Source: Cytidiella melzeri (lineage: Eukaryota; Basidiomycota; Agaricomycetes; Polyporales; Irpicaceae). From it: a stretch of 64,000 bases of DNA. How positions within the stretch are numbered: the stretch's first letter is position 1; each line of letters begins with the position of its first letter. Below are positions 13,711 to 25,188 of the stretch, piece after piece. A program made the position numbers and the translations under genes. Where the stretch lies: positions 62,001 to 126,000 of the forward strand of contig JABYQR010000085.1 of assembly GCA_022592445.1 (NCBI GenBank), in the 5' to 3' direction. Below the pieces are notes generated by a model, which was not told the origin of the DNA, searched no databases, and worked only from the letters and a program-made list of their open reading frames with translations.

Positions 13711-14204
13711 AAAGTCTCGTAAGGGCTGCTGATATGTGTGTATGGTTTAATGTCATGTTAACCGAGTGGTGAATAATCATGGAGCGGCTGTTTCCAGCGT
13801 TTCTGTACATTCAACCATGAACCCGCCGTGGCGTTTCCTTAATCGGGTTCTCTTTGGCGTATGGAAGGAGTTGCAGGCGTGCCACGGCATTCATCGACTG
13901 ATTGAGGTACTATGTCTCTTTTTTGACTATTGGTCGCACGCACTCGAAATCATGAAATCTGAACGCTTGAAGCACGTTTGGAGACACCTTGTAATCTGGT
14001 TTCAATATTTGTAAGATGCGCTCATGCCGTTCAACTCTTCTGTAAGTGGAAGTGTTCCTCAAAATCTCGTGATTCATTCTCAAGCCCATCGATCCAGCGA
14101 ATGTAATTGCTCCCCTCCACAGGGATGACAGAAGCAACTCCCCAAGAAGGGTTTTCTTCAGCACACCGCCCAGAATATCATCTTATCTAGCGGTCTGATC
14201 CAAG

Positions 14205-14764
14205 TTCCGGCTCATTGCAATATTCGCTGCGACGATATTGACAACTGTCGCAAGTTTGGATTACATCTATGCCATGCTTCGTGTCAACGGCATCACAGAA
14301 GAGTTCGCCGCTACAGTCCATGTAAGCGTCCAAAATAGCCTCTCACAATCCACCTCGCTGTCAATGTCTCATCCAATATGAAATATTTCATAGGATGGAA
14401 TCAGCCTCCTAGTCGCAAACCTCTCCGTCATCACATCTTCCATGTTCAAAGTCGCCTCGGGCTCTCCGTCGTCCGAAGATCCGCTCCTACCGCTTGGCGA
14501 TCCTCACGGCGTACTCCTCCAAAATCGTTCGGGTATCTCTCGACGGTGCTTTCTGACACCGCGACTGTCCTGGCGCACGTGCAGCTCCAGGACGACAGCG
14601 CGAGAGACTACAAGGCAAAGTCCGACCCGCTAGTTCAAGACAATCGTGCGTCTAGTGATCCATTTGCTGGACAAAGAGATGTGAAAGACGATGTTGCGAA
14701 GTCTGACTCGGAGGTGTACGAGCTCAAGGGCATGCTGAACAAAGGGTCCGATATGAGCGAGTAG
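14205..14764 (+). pseudogene. C-terminal relic of a fungal multi-pass membrane protein
   Basis: An exon-like stretch 14205-14321 encodes a hydrophobic helix (FRLIAIFAATILTTVASLDY), followed by a GT-AG intron (14322-14393) and DGISLLVANLSVITSSMFK. This resembles the last membrane segments and tail of agaricomycete 7TM-like proteins. Downstream the coding signal moves to another frame (DTATVLAHVQLQDDSARDYK to the stop at 14764), implying a frameshift near 14540. No exons for the N-terminal membrane segments are visible between 13711 and 14204. I infer a truncated, decaying copy. It could also be the 3' end of a gene whose 5' exons I failed to recognise. Confidence 0.45.
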
Positions 14765-15002
14765 CGAGGGCATTGTGACATAGCGGCAGTAGCACGTTCT
14801 TCTACTTACCTCCTGTGGCGAAACAAGGTGATTAAACCTACTAGTACATGTGCCAGTGTGTATCCAGCTGGTCTCCATTTGGTAGACGGGATATTAGAGA
14901 CACACATAAGTAGTCGAACCCAGTCTCGTTCCCAGACGTTACGCAGGGATATCCTAGCAATCGGGTCGGAGCGATGGAGAAAAGAAGATGCCCTTGCCAT
15001 CT

Positions 15003-15215
15003 GTGTTCGTTGTGAGCGGTGATTGTTTCAATTTGTTTGGTTACTGTCCCACGTCCTGGTAACATCGTGAGCATAAAACGCCATAATAATCGTTGGCGTA
15101 CTGACCTTCCTCTCAGGCATAGATTGCCGATGAATGTCCTCAGCCACAATATCCCTCGAAGTTCGTCAGAAATGCCGGTGTGCCCGCTCATCAAGTTCTA
15201 AATAGCCTGTACGGG
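15003..15215 (+). repeat. diverged dispersed repeat, copy 2
   Basis: Same-orientation partner of 10464-10660. The two copies lie on either side of the monooxygenase gene, about 4.5 kb apart, and are clearly diverged. The pair could have arisen by an old local duplication or by two insertions of one element. Confidence 0.5.
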
Positions 15216-16387
15216 TAAGTTCCAACTTGGCTTCAGACGCTCGCGTTCAATGCGTTGAACCGCAACCATCACAACCTCCACTTCGAGGTTGGCCGTCTAC
15301 AGGTCTGTATCAAGCCAATGCGTCGCCGTGGACCTAGCCGGGTGTGTCCTACTGGTACCTCTATACGTGTAGATCTATGCGAAAATTTTCTGAAAGTTCA
15401 CTTGCAATTGAACACCGCGCGAATTTCGAGTCTTCATGGCGTTGTTCTGACCGGTGAAGTGGCGGAGTTCGACTCGATTAACAACTGAAAGACATACCCT
15501 GCATTCCGTGAACAAAATACCAGTAGCAGAGCATGAGGAGTGAGGTAAGCTCTGCATGTTGTCACGCCGACGGTGTACTTGCTGATGTAGCTCTGTCTCG
15601 CCAGGTACACCGCTCACGGTCTGGTAGCGTACGGTATGAAATGCTCAGCCCTCTTTCCCATCATCATCGGGCATTCGCAGCTCGAGGTCCCTCGGAGCTC
15701 CTTCGTGGCTGCGGACACAGCGCTCATCTCACGGCTGAGGGCATTATATACCACAATTGCTGCGACAATGTTCAAGAGCTCCGAGTGGCGAACGCGTGAT
15801 TGAAAAGGACCCGTTGCTCAGTAACGGGTGTCAAACTAGCAGTAATACGTCTCTCCCGTGACTCGAGGGATACACATTCTGAATACAGGCCATGTTTCAC
15901 AGGAGCGTGTGTAATCGCACAGCCCGCAATTCTTCGGTTATTGTGGGTCCCCGTGAACTTATCAACATCGTCGAGGGCGCATCTTTTAGCGTAACCATTG
16001 CCAGACAATTGCTCTCGCAGTGGAAAGTTTTCTTGCTTGCGCGTTGATCTCGCTTCAACATTGTAGTGTGATCCCTCGGGCGTTGGCGCATGTGGGAAGT
16101 ACGTAACAGAGTATCTTGATCGAACTTTTCGAACATTCACTGTGCCTTGCTCACTAGGTCGTGCACAGCGTATTGCGTGCACTCACGGTGTTTTCCCAGT
16201 TAAGATTGTATGCTCCAATACATGATGAACACGATGATTAGAACAGTCAGACTCTGTAGGCTTTCTTCTTTCTTTGTAGCACCATGGTTGGCTCCCTGTC
16301 ATAGTGTGCTGCGTGTCGCCATGAGCGATTTCATGGCATGTTTTCATAGCGGCAAATGAATAGCACCCTGGACAAACCAACAGACCG

Positions 16388-16397
16388 TTTATAAAGG
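16388..16397 (+). promoter_or_regulatory. TATA box
   Basis: TTTATAAAGG sits 55-64 nt before the ATG at 16452. Confidence 0.45.
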
Positions 16398-16451
16398 CAC
16401 TTGCAAACAGGGGGCAGTCATCGGTCACCCTTTCAAGTTCCACCTTCAAAC

Positions 16452-17913
16452 ATGGCACCTACGCTCGCAGCCCTTGAGACACAGTTTGATACGCTGTCTA
16501 TCAAGTCAGTCGTCTTTGCAGCTTTGAGCGCAATGTTTGGTGAGCGGCTTACCCTCGATATCCTTTCGTTCTTCCCTGAGCTCAGCATATTCCGGCACAG
16601 GGGCATATGTGGTCTTGTCCATCCTTGCCATATGGGCTACATATCAGCGTCAAGGTGTAGCCTACAAAAGGCTTAGGATCATCACAGTATTATTGTAGGT
16701 CGGCGAACATGCCATGACATCTGACACTCATCGTCATGCTTGACTGGCAGATTTGTTGTACTACTCATTCACTACATTTCTCGCGCCATCGTTACCGGCC
16801 GTGCGAGGCGTATGTCGCCAGCTCCAGACGAAGAAGCTCGCTTCACCGTGCCATTGCAGTTCGTAACAGCGTAAGTGATCGTCTACATATCGTCGTCTTA
16901 ACATCAGCTCACGCCATTTTGTCTTGTAGCACGACAGCGACTATTGCAGTGAGCAGTATTCCCTTGGTTCAAGTGCTCGTAATTCCCCCTGATCTTCTTG
17001 TTAGGCATTCATCTTCGATAGCCTTCTCGTGTGGCGTTTCTACGTCATATACGGCCGTCCGCGATGGGCTCTGTACCTTCCTGCAGCTGTTGTGTCAACC
17101 AACGCCGGTGAGTATCAATGTGTCTAAATCCCTCACCATCCTCCACTAATTGTCTGTGCGCAGTACTGGGCCTTATTGCAGACTTCATAAACTTCTCATA
17201 TTATAGCACCCCCGCACTCTACCTCTCACACCTGGACTCTGTCTCATTCAAGCTCAGTGCGGTGTGGGGGTGGTGCATGTTTGCGACAAACACGGTCATG
17301 ACTGGCGCAATCATTGGAAGAATTGTGTAAGTTCTAGGATCAGCAATGTAATCAAGCATGGAAGTTGACACATCTTGGGAACAGATACGTCTCTCGTATG
17401 TCTCGCAGCCCTTCTGTAACTCAATACGGCGTTCTGCTCGAAGCGATAACGGAATCCGCGGCTGTCACGTGGGTGGGTCTGCTCTTCTATGAGATAGCGT
17501 CCACAGCGCCAACGCACGGTATCACGGTGAGCAAATACCGTCGCTTGCTCTCAAAGACGACCACTGACAGTAAGCACAGACTAAAATGAACATTGGTTAC
17601 GTGATGATCTGCGTCCTCCCCGTCTTCTTCGTAAGTGTTCGATCTCAACATGTTTGTTCAAAAGGTGCCACTGACATTGACTTTTTCCCCATATTTCAAG
17701 GGAATTTCTCATTGCCTCATCACCGTTCGCCTTGGTCTCTCTGGAAATGCGCAAACCACGTTCCACAGCTCAAACAACGGATTACCTTCCATCACCAGCA
17801 AGTTTCAGGCACGCGAGATTACGGTCACAATGACGTCGCAGTCCGAGTCCTCAAGCGACGTTCCGATGACTTTCGCGGAGAAAGAGGTGGCTGAATCCAC
17901 TGTACGAGAGTAG
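16452..17913 (+). CDS. seven-transmembrane-like fungal membrane protein
   Basis: A gene of about nine exons coding for a protein of roughly 335 aa with a series of hydrophobic helices: SVVFAALSAMF joined to GAYVVLSILAIWATYQ, VLLFVVLLIHYISRAIV, VPLQFVTATTATIAAFIFDS (leading to LLVWRFYVIYGRPRWALYLP), VLGLIADFINFSYY, LSAVWGWCMFATNTVMTGAI, GVLLEAITESAAVTWVGLLF and MNIGYVMICVLPVFFGISHC. A hydrophilic Ser/Thr-rich tail ends in VAESTVRE. The WRFYVIYG or W+.Y.IYG block after helix 3-4 and the MSRSPSVTQYG loop fit the large agaricomycete family of putative 7TM proteins of unknown ligand. Introns are short GT-AG; for example 16539 to about 16600 joins codon GG|G. Start at 16452 is the only Met before the first helix. 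Function (receptor, transporter or other) is unknown. Confidence 0.72.
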
Positions 17914-18375
17914 ATGTCGGCGGGTGGTATGAGACGGCGGTGCGCATCGGCATGTGATTAGTAGGCTGCGATACATACTATTGTCATACATCGCGCTTCG
18001 TTCATGTCCTTATCCGACGAAGGGTTGATTTTTGTTGTGACCTTGGTGGTTGACTTGCGATATTCTTTCAATGGAGTAGACAGCGCCAATGAGCATACCG
18101 AAGTTGAGAATAGTAGTACTTAGACTACTGCACTGATATGTAGTAAGTGCCCGAATCTCCACGTTCACCGTGATCTTCGCAATTCGAGCGACTGATAGCT
18201 CAGGTGCGTACAGTTACTAGTATACATCAAGACCTCCGGATATCATGCCAAAAGGAAAACAAGCTGACAGTACACCGATCATATATACATGCGCTTGAGC
18301 CAAAAGCAGAGAAGGATTACGCGTAAGAGTGTACGATTAGAGTAGGAAAGTTGCAGAGGAGGCAAAACATCTGCA
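17914..18375. other. intergenic, convergent 3' ends
   Basis: Holds the 3' flanks of the 7TM-like gene and SPT16, which converge. No gene seen. Confidence 0.5.
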
Positions 18376-21300
18376 TCAGGCTCTGCCTTTACTTTTACCG
18401 TTGACCTTTGCTTTCGGCGCGGCCTTCTTCTTTGGTCGCGCTGAATCATCCGAGTCGTGGCCCTTGGGGTTTTCCACCTGTTTCTTATCAGCTGTACCAA
18501 GCAATGAACTTAGTGAACCTGAACAATAGCTGCTTTCCACCAATACGTACCTCTGGCAGCCTTCTTCTCCAGCTCATCCCAGTCCTCGCCTGTCCAGATG
18601 TCAGCACAAGAGCGACATGGCTCGATTCAAGACAACACTGACCTTCGCTGTCGTCATCAAAGTCCGACCCACTACCTTCGTCCTCGCTGGCATTGGACCC
18701 ATCGTCGTAGTCGCTTTCATCGTCGGCGCTCTCCGAGCTCGGTGAGTCTTCTCCTTCCACTTGAAAGTCGGATTCAGAGTCAGAGTCATCGTCCGCGTCA
18801 CTCTGTAACAGAAGTGAGAACCAGATGTGGTTGATGTGGGACAGTGAATTTACCTCATTAACGGCAGTGCCACCGAGGAAAGTCCAACCGCCTTGTTGGA
18901 AAAACGCGTAGGGATCGTCGTTGATGGTCTTCATGATGGGACCCCAGTTCAAGTTGACTGGTCCCTCTGCCAGCGGTATGTCTACCGAGCTGTAAACCAA
19001 CATCAGACAGCGTACGACAAGCCGAAACATTTTAATGCTTACTCGAGCCAATTCTTGACGTCGTCCAACTGCGCAGTAGGAATGGAGTTGATGTGCAGCG
19101 GACTTTTCGTAAAGTCCTTGAAGATCAGTACCATGTCGAAATGTTTCAAACCGAACTGAACACGCTCCAGCGAGGCAATCTCGATATCGGCAAGAGTCAC
19201 CACGAGGAATGGTGGATCGGACAGGAAGACGAGACACTCTGTCGTAGGCTGCAGACGAACATTTTGGCGGATTGGGACACCCTCAAACGAGAGCTCGCGG
19301 AAGGGAATATCAACCTCGAGAGGGTCGCCGGTCTATGGTAAGTGTTTAGTACTGACTTGCTAAATGATGAGGTCATGTGTTGCACATACCGACTGCGTCG
19401 CTGCCTCGGCAATCTTCTCAGCAAATGACTTGAACTCTCGGTTCAGAAGTTGACGACGTTTGCGTTCTTGCTGCTCAAGCTCGATTTCGTCTTCGTCACC
19501 ATAGCGATACTTGCGTTTGCGATTCCCAGTCTCGTCAAACTGAACGTCAGACGCCTCGCGGAAGAATTGCACATCCTGCACGATGGATTAAATTGATAAG
19601 GCATCTAGTCGCAGAGGGGTTCTCCTACATGTGCTTTCTTCTTGCCAATAATGATAGGGGCTTTGAGGTGTACGTGCACGATGACGATGAGCTCGTGGTC
19701 GCAGGGTTGGAAAAATAGATGCTTGACGTTGCTGAACAGAATATCTGGTAGGGGATCTCCGTCAGCAGTGACAAGACGGCTGATGACACAATCATACCAA
19801 TCTTCTGTGAGCCCATGGGTGACTGGTAACGCAGACCGTTCTGATGGATCTCAACTTCACCAGGTAGACGCTTTCCATCCAGTGCAGGGCGTACGAACAC
19901 TTCGGGGAGTTTCACGGGCCGTCTGCCTTTCACTTCCGCCAAGACATCTTGCTCGATGACGTCTGCCATTTCCTTCTTCTGCTGCTCACGCTTGTTCACC
20001 TCTTTCTTCAGGTCAGTAATTTGCTTCATAACCGCATCGAAGCGATGGCCATCGGCAGATCGGTAGGTCAAGGAGCGGATGAACGTCGCATCTGGATCTT
20101 CGAACGGCTACAAGAAGTAGATTTAGTACCTAGGCGAATTGATTGAAACTTGCCCACCGTATCCTCTTTCTTGCCCGCGAGTTGCCCAGGCGTTTGAAGG
20201 TTTATTCGCAGGAACGTGAACTCGCCCTCGTCGTTCTTGCTGACGTTTTTGATGGTGCTGATGTGGAAAGGTACAGCGAAGCCGTGGATAGGGAGAATTA
20301 TTGTCTGTGCTTTGCGGTCCACAAATATCTGCCGTCCAAATGTCAATATGTGCATCAGGACGAGGCAAAAATGCATACTTTCATGTTTTCGATCTCCTTG
20401 GGCAAACCCGCTTCACCCTTGTAGCTCGTGAATCGTTTCCACGTCTTGCCTTCCTTGCCGGCTAAACCTCCACCGCCTTCGGAAAACCTAGCCAAACCCT
20501 CTGACTGGAGCTTCTGGTGGATTTCTCTCTGATGCTCAACGATCTTCGTCGCAGTAGAATGCAGCTGCTCCTCCTGAGCTGCACTGCGCGTCTTGTTTCG
20601 TAGAACCTTACCACCAGCTGTCTTGTTCTTGATTGGTGAAGCATGGCCGTTGGCGTTCAGTTTCGTGGCAGGAGCCTTCTTCGCTGGCTTCGGTGCTTGT
20701 TCATCTTCCTGATTGAGGAAGAACATTGTGTCTTTCACGGACTTGACGCCTTGAGTAAGACAAGTGGCTTTGTCTGCATTGACAACAACGGTGTCAACAA
20801 GATGCAATGCATATCTGAAATTATAGTGATCAATCTCTACAGAACATTGAATGTTGTACGCATCAGGTTGCTCACTTTTTACCGCCATCTTCTAGATCTT
20901 GGAATCCAAGTGCAAGGTTGAAAACCATGCCCGCCTTCAGTTTCCTGCTATTTTTTGGCGACAGCAAGTATGCAGAGTCCCGGAACTCCAAACCAGTCTG
21001 TACGCAGCGGTGAGCGATCATTACCAACGAACGGAGACGTATGCAGGACTTACGCCATGGCCCACGGCCTTCACGAAATGCTTTTCCAGCTGGGGCTTCT
21101 TACCCTTGACGTAATTCATGGCATGCTGATATACGTCGCGCCCTGTTACACCCTCCTTCATGAAGGACAGAAGCTCCGCTTGAAGAGACGTCAAAAGATC
21201 ATAGACAGCTTCTTGCTCCTGCAGAATGCAGTGACATTGATTAACGTACATGAAGAGTTTCAAGAGTCTGGAGGAATTAACCAACCTTACTAGGATCGAC

Positions 21301-22540
21301 GATGAAACTACGACCGAGGTTTGCGCAGTAACCCTTATAGCGCATGCCGAGAGCAACAAGCAGAACACCTTTGTGAGCCATGTCATCCGCAGATGACTCC
21401 GCCGTTGATCGCAAGTCATAGCCGCTGCTCGTTGATTGCGATTGGATGATAGGAGCGTAGCAGAACTCCGTGGAAGCCCAATCGACCTGTGACGATGAAT
21501 CAGCTAGAAGTAACTTTGCGAGAGTTGGATAATGTCTACGTCGTTCAGGCCTTTGCCTTTTTGCCACACTCTCATATCCGGCCCTTTCGCGTTCTCGCCC
21601 TCGCCATAACCGAGTCGCGCTTCGATCTGAGCAGCGAAGGCTTCGTGCGATATCTTGGCCTCTCGGTCAAGTATCGTCTCCAGTTTGACAGCTACATGGT
21701 GCGCAAGAAGCGTAGATGTGAGATTGGCCGCAGTGCGTATAGCTTTCTGTACATTTCACACGCGCAGTCAGTGTTGCCCAGCCACGCAATCCCGAAAATA
21801 CTGCATACCAACTCATCTTCATCTTTCGGAGCCATAAAAGATGAGACTGAAGGAGCCATATCCACAAGTTCCGGCTTCTGCGCAGCCTCCGACATCACCC
21901 TGTTCCACTCATCCACGAGTTTTCCGGTGTGGGTCTCTTTAGTAAGGGTACCGACTCGGAGGTGACTTGTATAAGCTTCTGTGAATTGAAGGAGGGCATT
22001 CGTGGGCGGATCTTTGGCTTTAGCTTGTGCAAGAATCTCTACGGGAATTGGAGGGTTCCCATCCCTTATTTGCGTCAATATTTTCGCTGTTACAAAGGGT
22101 GAGTCGCTGACTGTCATGAATTTGACGGTATAATAGCACCTTTGGAGGCGGAACACAGTATTAGAATACGGGTCTTCTCAAAAAGAATGAAGGTTGACGG
22201 AAACTCATAACCCAATAGCCATGTCTAATGTAGGACGGCGCAGTGAGCGAGTTGATGAGGTGGTGTTTGACCTGGCAACATCTAGAGCGTACCTGGAAGG
22301 CTGTCCCTTTCCTTGTTGGCTCATCTTCACCCGCAGGATCTCCAGCAAGCAGCAACAGCGCGTCTGCGTCTGCTATTGCTGTATAATCATCATTTTTTCC
22401 CGCGTTCTGTAAACAGCAAATATAGAGCACATGAATAGCTGAGGTATGGGTGAATGGGTGCTACTCACAACCCAAGCATCGATTATCAGCCTAAGACGCG
22501 AATTGAACAGCCTGGTATTCAGCTGCACTTGAGCCGACAT
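18376..22540 (-). CDS. SPT16: FACT complex large subunit SPT16
   Basis: Histone chaperone that, with Pob3, reorganises nucleosomes during transcription and replication in the nucleus. The start (ATG at 22540) gives [16 protein letters not shown], followed after an intron by a segment with [20 protein letters not shown], the usual SPT16 N-terminus. Next come the catalytically dead aminopeptidase-like domain ([20 protein letters not shown], later [20 protein letters not shown]), the dimerisation and middle domains ([80 protein letters not shown]) and a strongly acidic Asp/Ser/Glu tail (18640-18800). It ends with a Lys-rich piece ([18 protein letters not shown]) before TGA at 18376-18378. Many introns of 50-60 nt. 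Total length about 1,050-1,090 aa, normal for the family. It shares a 336-bp head-to-head promoter region with the downstream AMP-binding gene. Confidence 0.93.
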
Positions 22541-22876
22541 GTCAGCGTACGCAGGGGCTGGTAGTGGTAGAAGAGAGAGCTAGGACAGCGCGTTCTGGCT
22601 GTGGCGGGCGCGGCAAAGCAGTTAAATAACGATTGGACGCGGTGCACGTGCTTGGTTAGTGCTGGGTTAAGGTTACACATCGACGCGTGACGTCTGGCCA
22701 TACACGCCCCCTCTCAACCCACGACCAACTACATCTTGCCAACGCAGGCTCGGTGTGACTGTCAAAATCCCCTTTACCAACAACGGCTACTGCATGCTAA
22801 GCTGGTAGTGGTTCACCATTGCGCCAACTCTATCTTGTAACCTAGTGCAACCCCCGCAAACAGGTCTCATTCCATC
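22541..22876. promoter_or_regulatory. 336-bp bidirectional promoter region
   Basis: Separates the divergent starts of SPT16 (minus, 22540) and the AMP-binding gene (plus, 22877). I see no clear TATA box, but there are CA/CT-rich stretches. Confidence 0.5.
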
Positions 22877-24881
22877 ATGTCGAGCTATTTGGTCACAGAT
22901 GACTTGACTGTTATCCTTGGCCTAGCCGCTGCTGGGTTGTTCCTTCTCCACAATCTCTACAAACCGCAGTCGCTCGTTCATCCTATTTTATTAGGCAGAC
23001 AGAGCGATGTTGCTCGCGTGCGCAATCCAGGAGAGAGTGCTATTTACCGAAACTATAGCACAGGCATGATGGGAAGAGTACGTAGAACGATGAACCCCAT
23101 TCAATGTGGATCTGCACTCATGCTCGTGTAGTTCCCTGTCAGACCCAATAAGGATCAGCACCTGCTGAAAGACCTAGTTAGGCCTGAGCTCGACAGCCCT
23201 AGAACTCTTTGGGCCACCAAGGTAAGCAGTAATAAAGGCGCATCCATGACACTAGCTTATGTGAACTCGAAGACAACCAACCCCGCTCTGTTGCAACGTG
23301 TGTCTGCAGTCGGGACCGGCTTGGTTAAAGTAGCTGGGCTTGTTCCTGAGGACTCGAACGTCCTCCTACTCTTGAACGATGGACTAGGTGAGTTACTTTT
23401 TGTCGAGACAACACCTAGCGCTGAGCCTGTACCATCCAGAGTTCTTGATTGCGGATTTGGCATTGAGCTCTCACTCTATTCCTTCGTTAACTCTTACCTC
23501 GAGTTCTCTCTTGTCTCAAGTTCTTGAAGAGCACCCGCCTTCCGCCATTATCACTCACGCAGATTTCTTGCCCCACCTTTTGGAGCTCGTGTACGATGCC
23601 AACGAGGGCTCAAACCATGTCATCATTGTGGTTGGAGAGCCAGACGCAAAACTTATTCGGAAATTGGAGCAGACACAGGTGCTAAGGTGGGATGATATCG
23701 AGAGCCAAGGCGCGCAATTGGACGCTGTCGTAGTTACCACGCCTGGTCAGTCAACCAATACTTCCATTCGTCCCAGTCTCTGAAATATAGTACGCAGAGC
23801 CCTCACACGTGTTTACCGTATCGTTCTATGCGACACCGTCAGGGGCGATTCGAGGTGCCCAGCTGACGCATGAGAATATTACAGCCGGTATAACAGCTAT
23901 CCGCGCCCTCTTCCCATCCTCAGGAGCGCTGTCATCGTTAGACACAATTGTCTCGTCGCACTCTTTATCTACCGCTTACGGTCGCGCCGTCGCCTACACT
24001 GCTATCTATGAGGGTGCAAACTTTGCCACCGTTGCTAGCTCTAGACTCATCGGTCTTGACGTTGGTACGTGATTGAAATTTGAGGCACTCTCTTATACTA
24101 ACGTTGGCGACAGGTGCGTCCCGGGACCTGTCAGACCTGCAGAGTACCGAGCGCTATCCAATCCCTTCCCCCACTGTACTGTTCGTACATCCACCGCACC
24201 TGGATGAAGTCACTCAGGCTATCAATCTACACGCAAAGAGCTTTGGCCTTCTGCATACCATCGCGCAGCGACAGAAGATGTCAAATATGCTAGAGGGATT
24301 CATCACGAAGCAGAGTCTTTGGGACAGATTTGTTTTTGACCCAGCTAGAGCGTCGGTCTTGGGCAAAGGTGCAGGCACAGTGCGTGCTGTCATTGTCAGC
24401 GAAGGTCAGTCCCCAAGCCATCATCTCGTGCCACATTATCTGTATCGAAGACGCTGCAGGTGCTCTCGAGAGCCAGGTGCTTACACCAGCGCGCATCGCT
24501 CTTTCAGTTCCTCTCGTCAATGCGTACACCCATCCCATGGTAGCTGGGCCAGTGCTTGCCTCTCACCCGCTAGATCTACAAACTTTCCCTGCAGAGACAG
24601 CCTCTTCCTCCACTTCCGCTGCTGATACCTATGCTTTCACATACCTCGCGCCTGTCGGCTCCCCAGCTATCAATATAGAGGTTAAGCTTGCTGGCGTTGA
24701 TGACAGCGCTGTCGAAAGCGGTGCAGACCCCACTGGCTCCCTTTGGATGCGCGGCCCGAGTGTTGGTACTCTACTCGACGTGGAGGAAGTCGAAGGCGGG
24801 GACAAAGGCTGGGTTGAAGCAGGCCAGAGGGCTAGGGTCTTGCCCAATGGTACTTTCAAAGTTACATCTGCGAAGCAATGA
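22877..24881 (+). CDS. divergent membrane-anchored AMP-binding (acyl-CoA ligase-like) protein
   Basis: The protein starts with a hydrophobic anchor (TVILGLAAAGLFLLHNLY). Next comes a segment typical of long-chain acyl-CoA ligase N-termini (LVHPILLGRQSDVARVRNPG, then YRNYSTGMMGRFPVRP). The adenylate-forming fold continues through VLLLLNDGLEFLIADLALSS and ends at GWVEAGQRARVLPNGTFKVT near the C-terminus. Seven or so exons; for example ...GRF across the intron starting at 23079, and G|AG at the exon that resumes with EFLIADL. Family members activate fatty acids with ATP and CoA. Here the P-loop region, normally TSG(T/S)TG.PKG, reads YATPSGAIRGAQLTHENI, so the Ser/Thr/Gly/Lys pattern is mostly lost. 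The conserved Y/F.GYG.TE-type stretch is also replaced (IALSVPLVNAYTHPMVAGPV). It is full of coding signal without stops, so a non-catalytic or altered-substrate member is more likely than a pseudogene. Confidence 0.75.
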
Positions 24882-25188
24882 GTTGATGCAGTCTCAATGT
24901 ACTCCGGAATGATCTGACCAAGTATAATAGCCTGGTGATGATATATTGCTATTTCGTTTTGCAACTGTCGAGCATCTCTTCCTGTAACCTTGTCTCACAG
25001 TAGTAGTTAGTGTGTATACAGTAGACTGACCTTGAATAAAACCTCATTATTCGACAATCTATGACATGTGTGAAACCCATTGCAGGAGTCTCATAGGTCT
25101 TTGCTATTGCGGCCCCCGGACACCTCAACAAAAAGGCAATGTCAGGCCTCAATGTTTACCTCTGCTTTCATTCTTCTCTTCCTACAAC
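24882..25188. other. intergenic spacer
   Basis: A 307-bp spacer between two plus-strand genes. A pyrimidine-rich run (25161-25185) precedes the next ATG. A longer in-frame start at 25066 exists, but the Met at 25189 after CCTACAAC is the better start. Confidence 0.45.

Larger units (their letters stand above)
14765..16451. other. intergenic region with a dispersed-repeat copy
   Basis: Contains repeat copy 2 (15003-15215). Short frames on both strands at 15533-15800 and 15772-16182 show no recognisable domain. A TTTATAAAGG element at 16388-16397 precedes the downstream gene. Confidence 0.4.
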
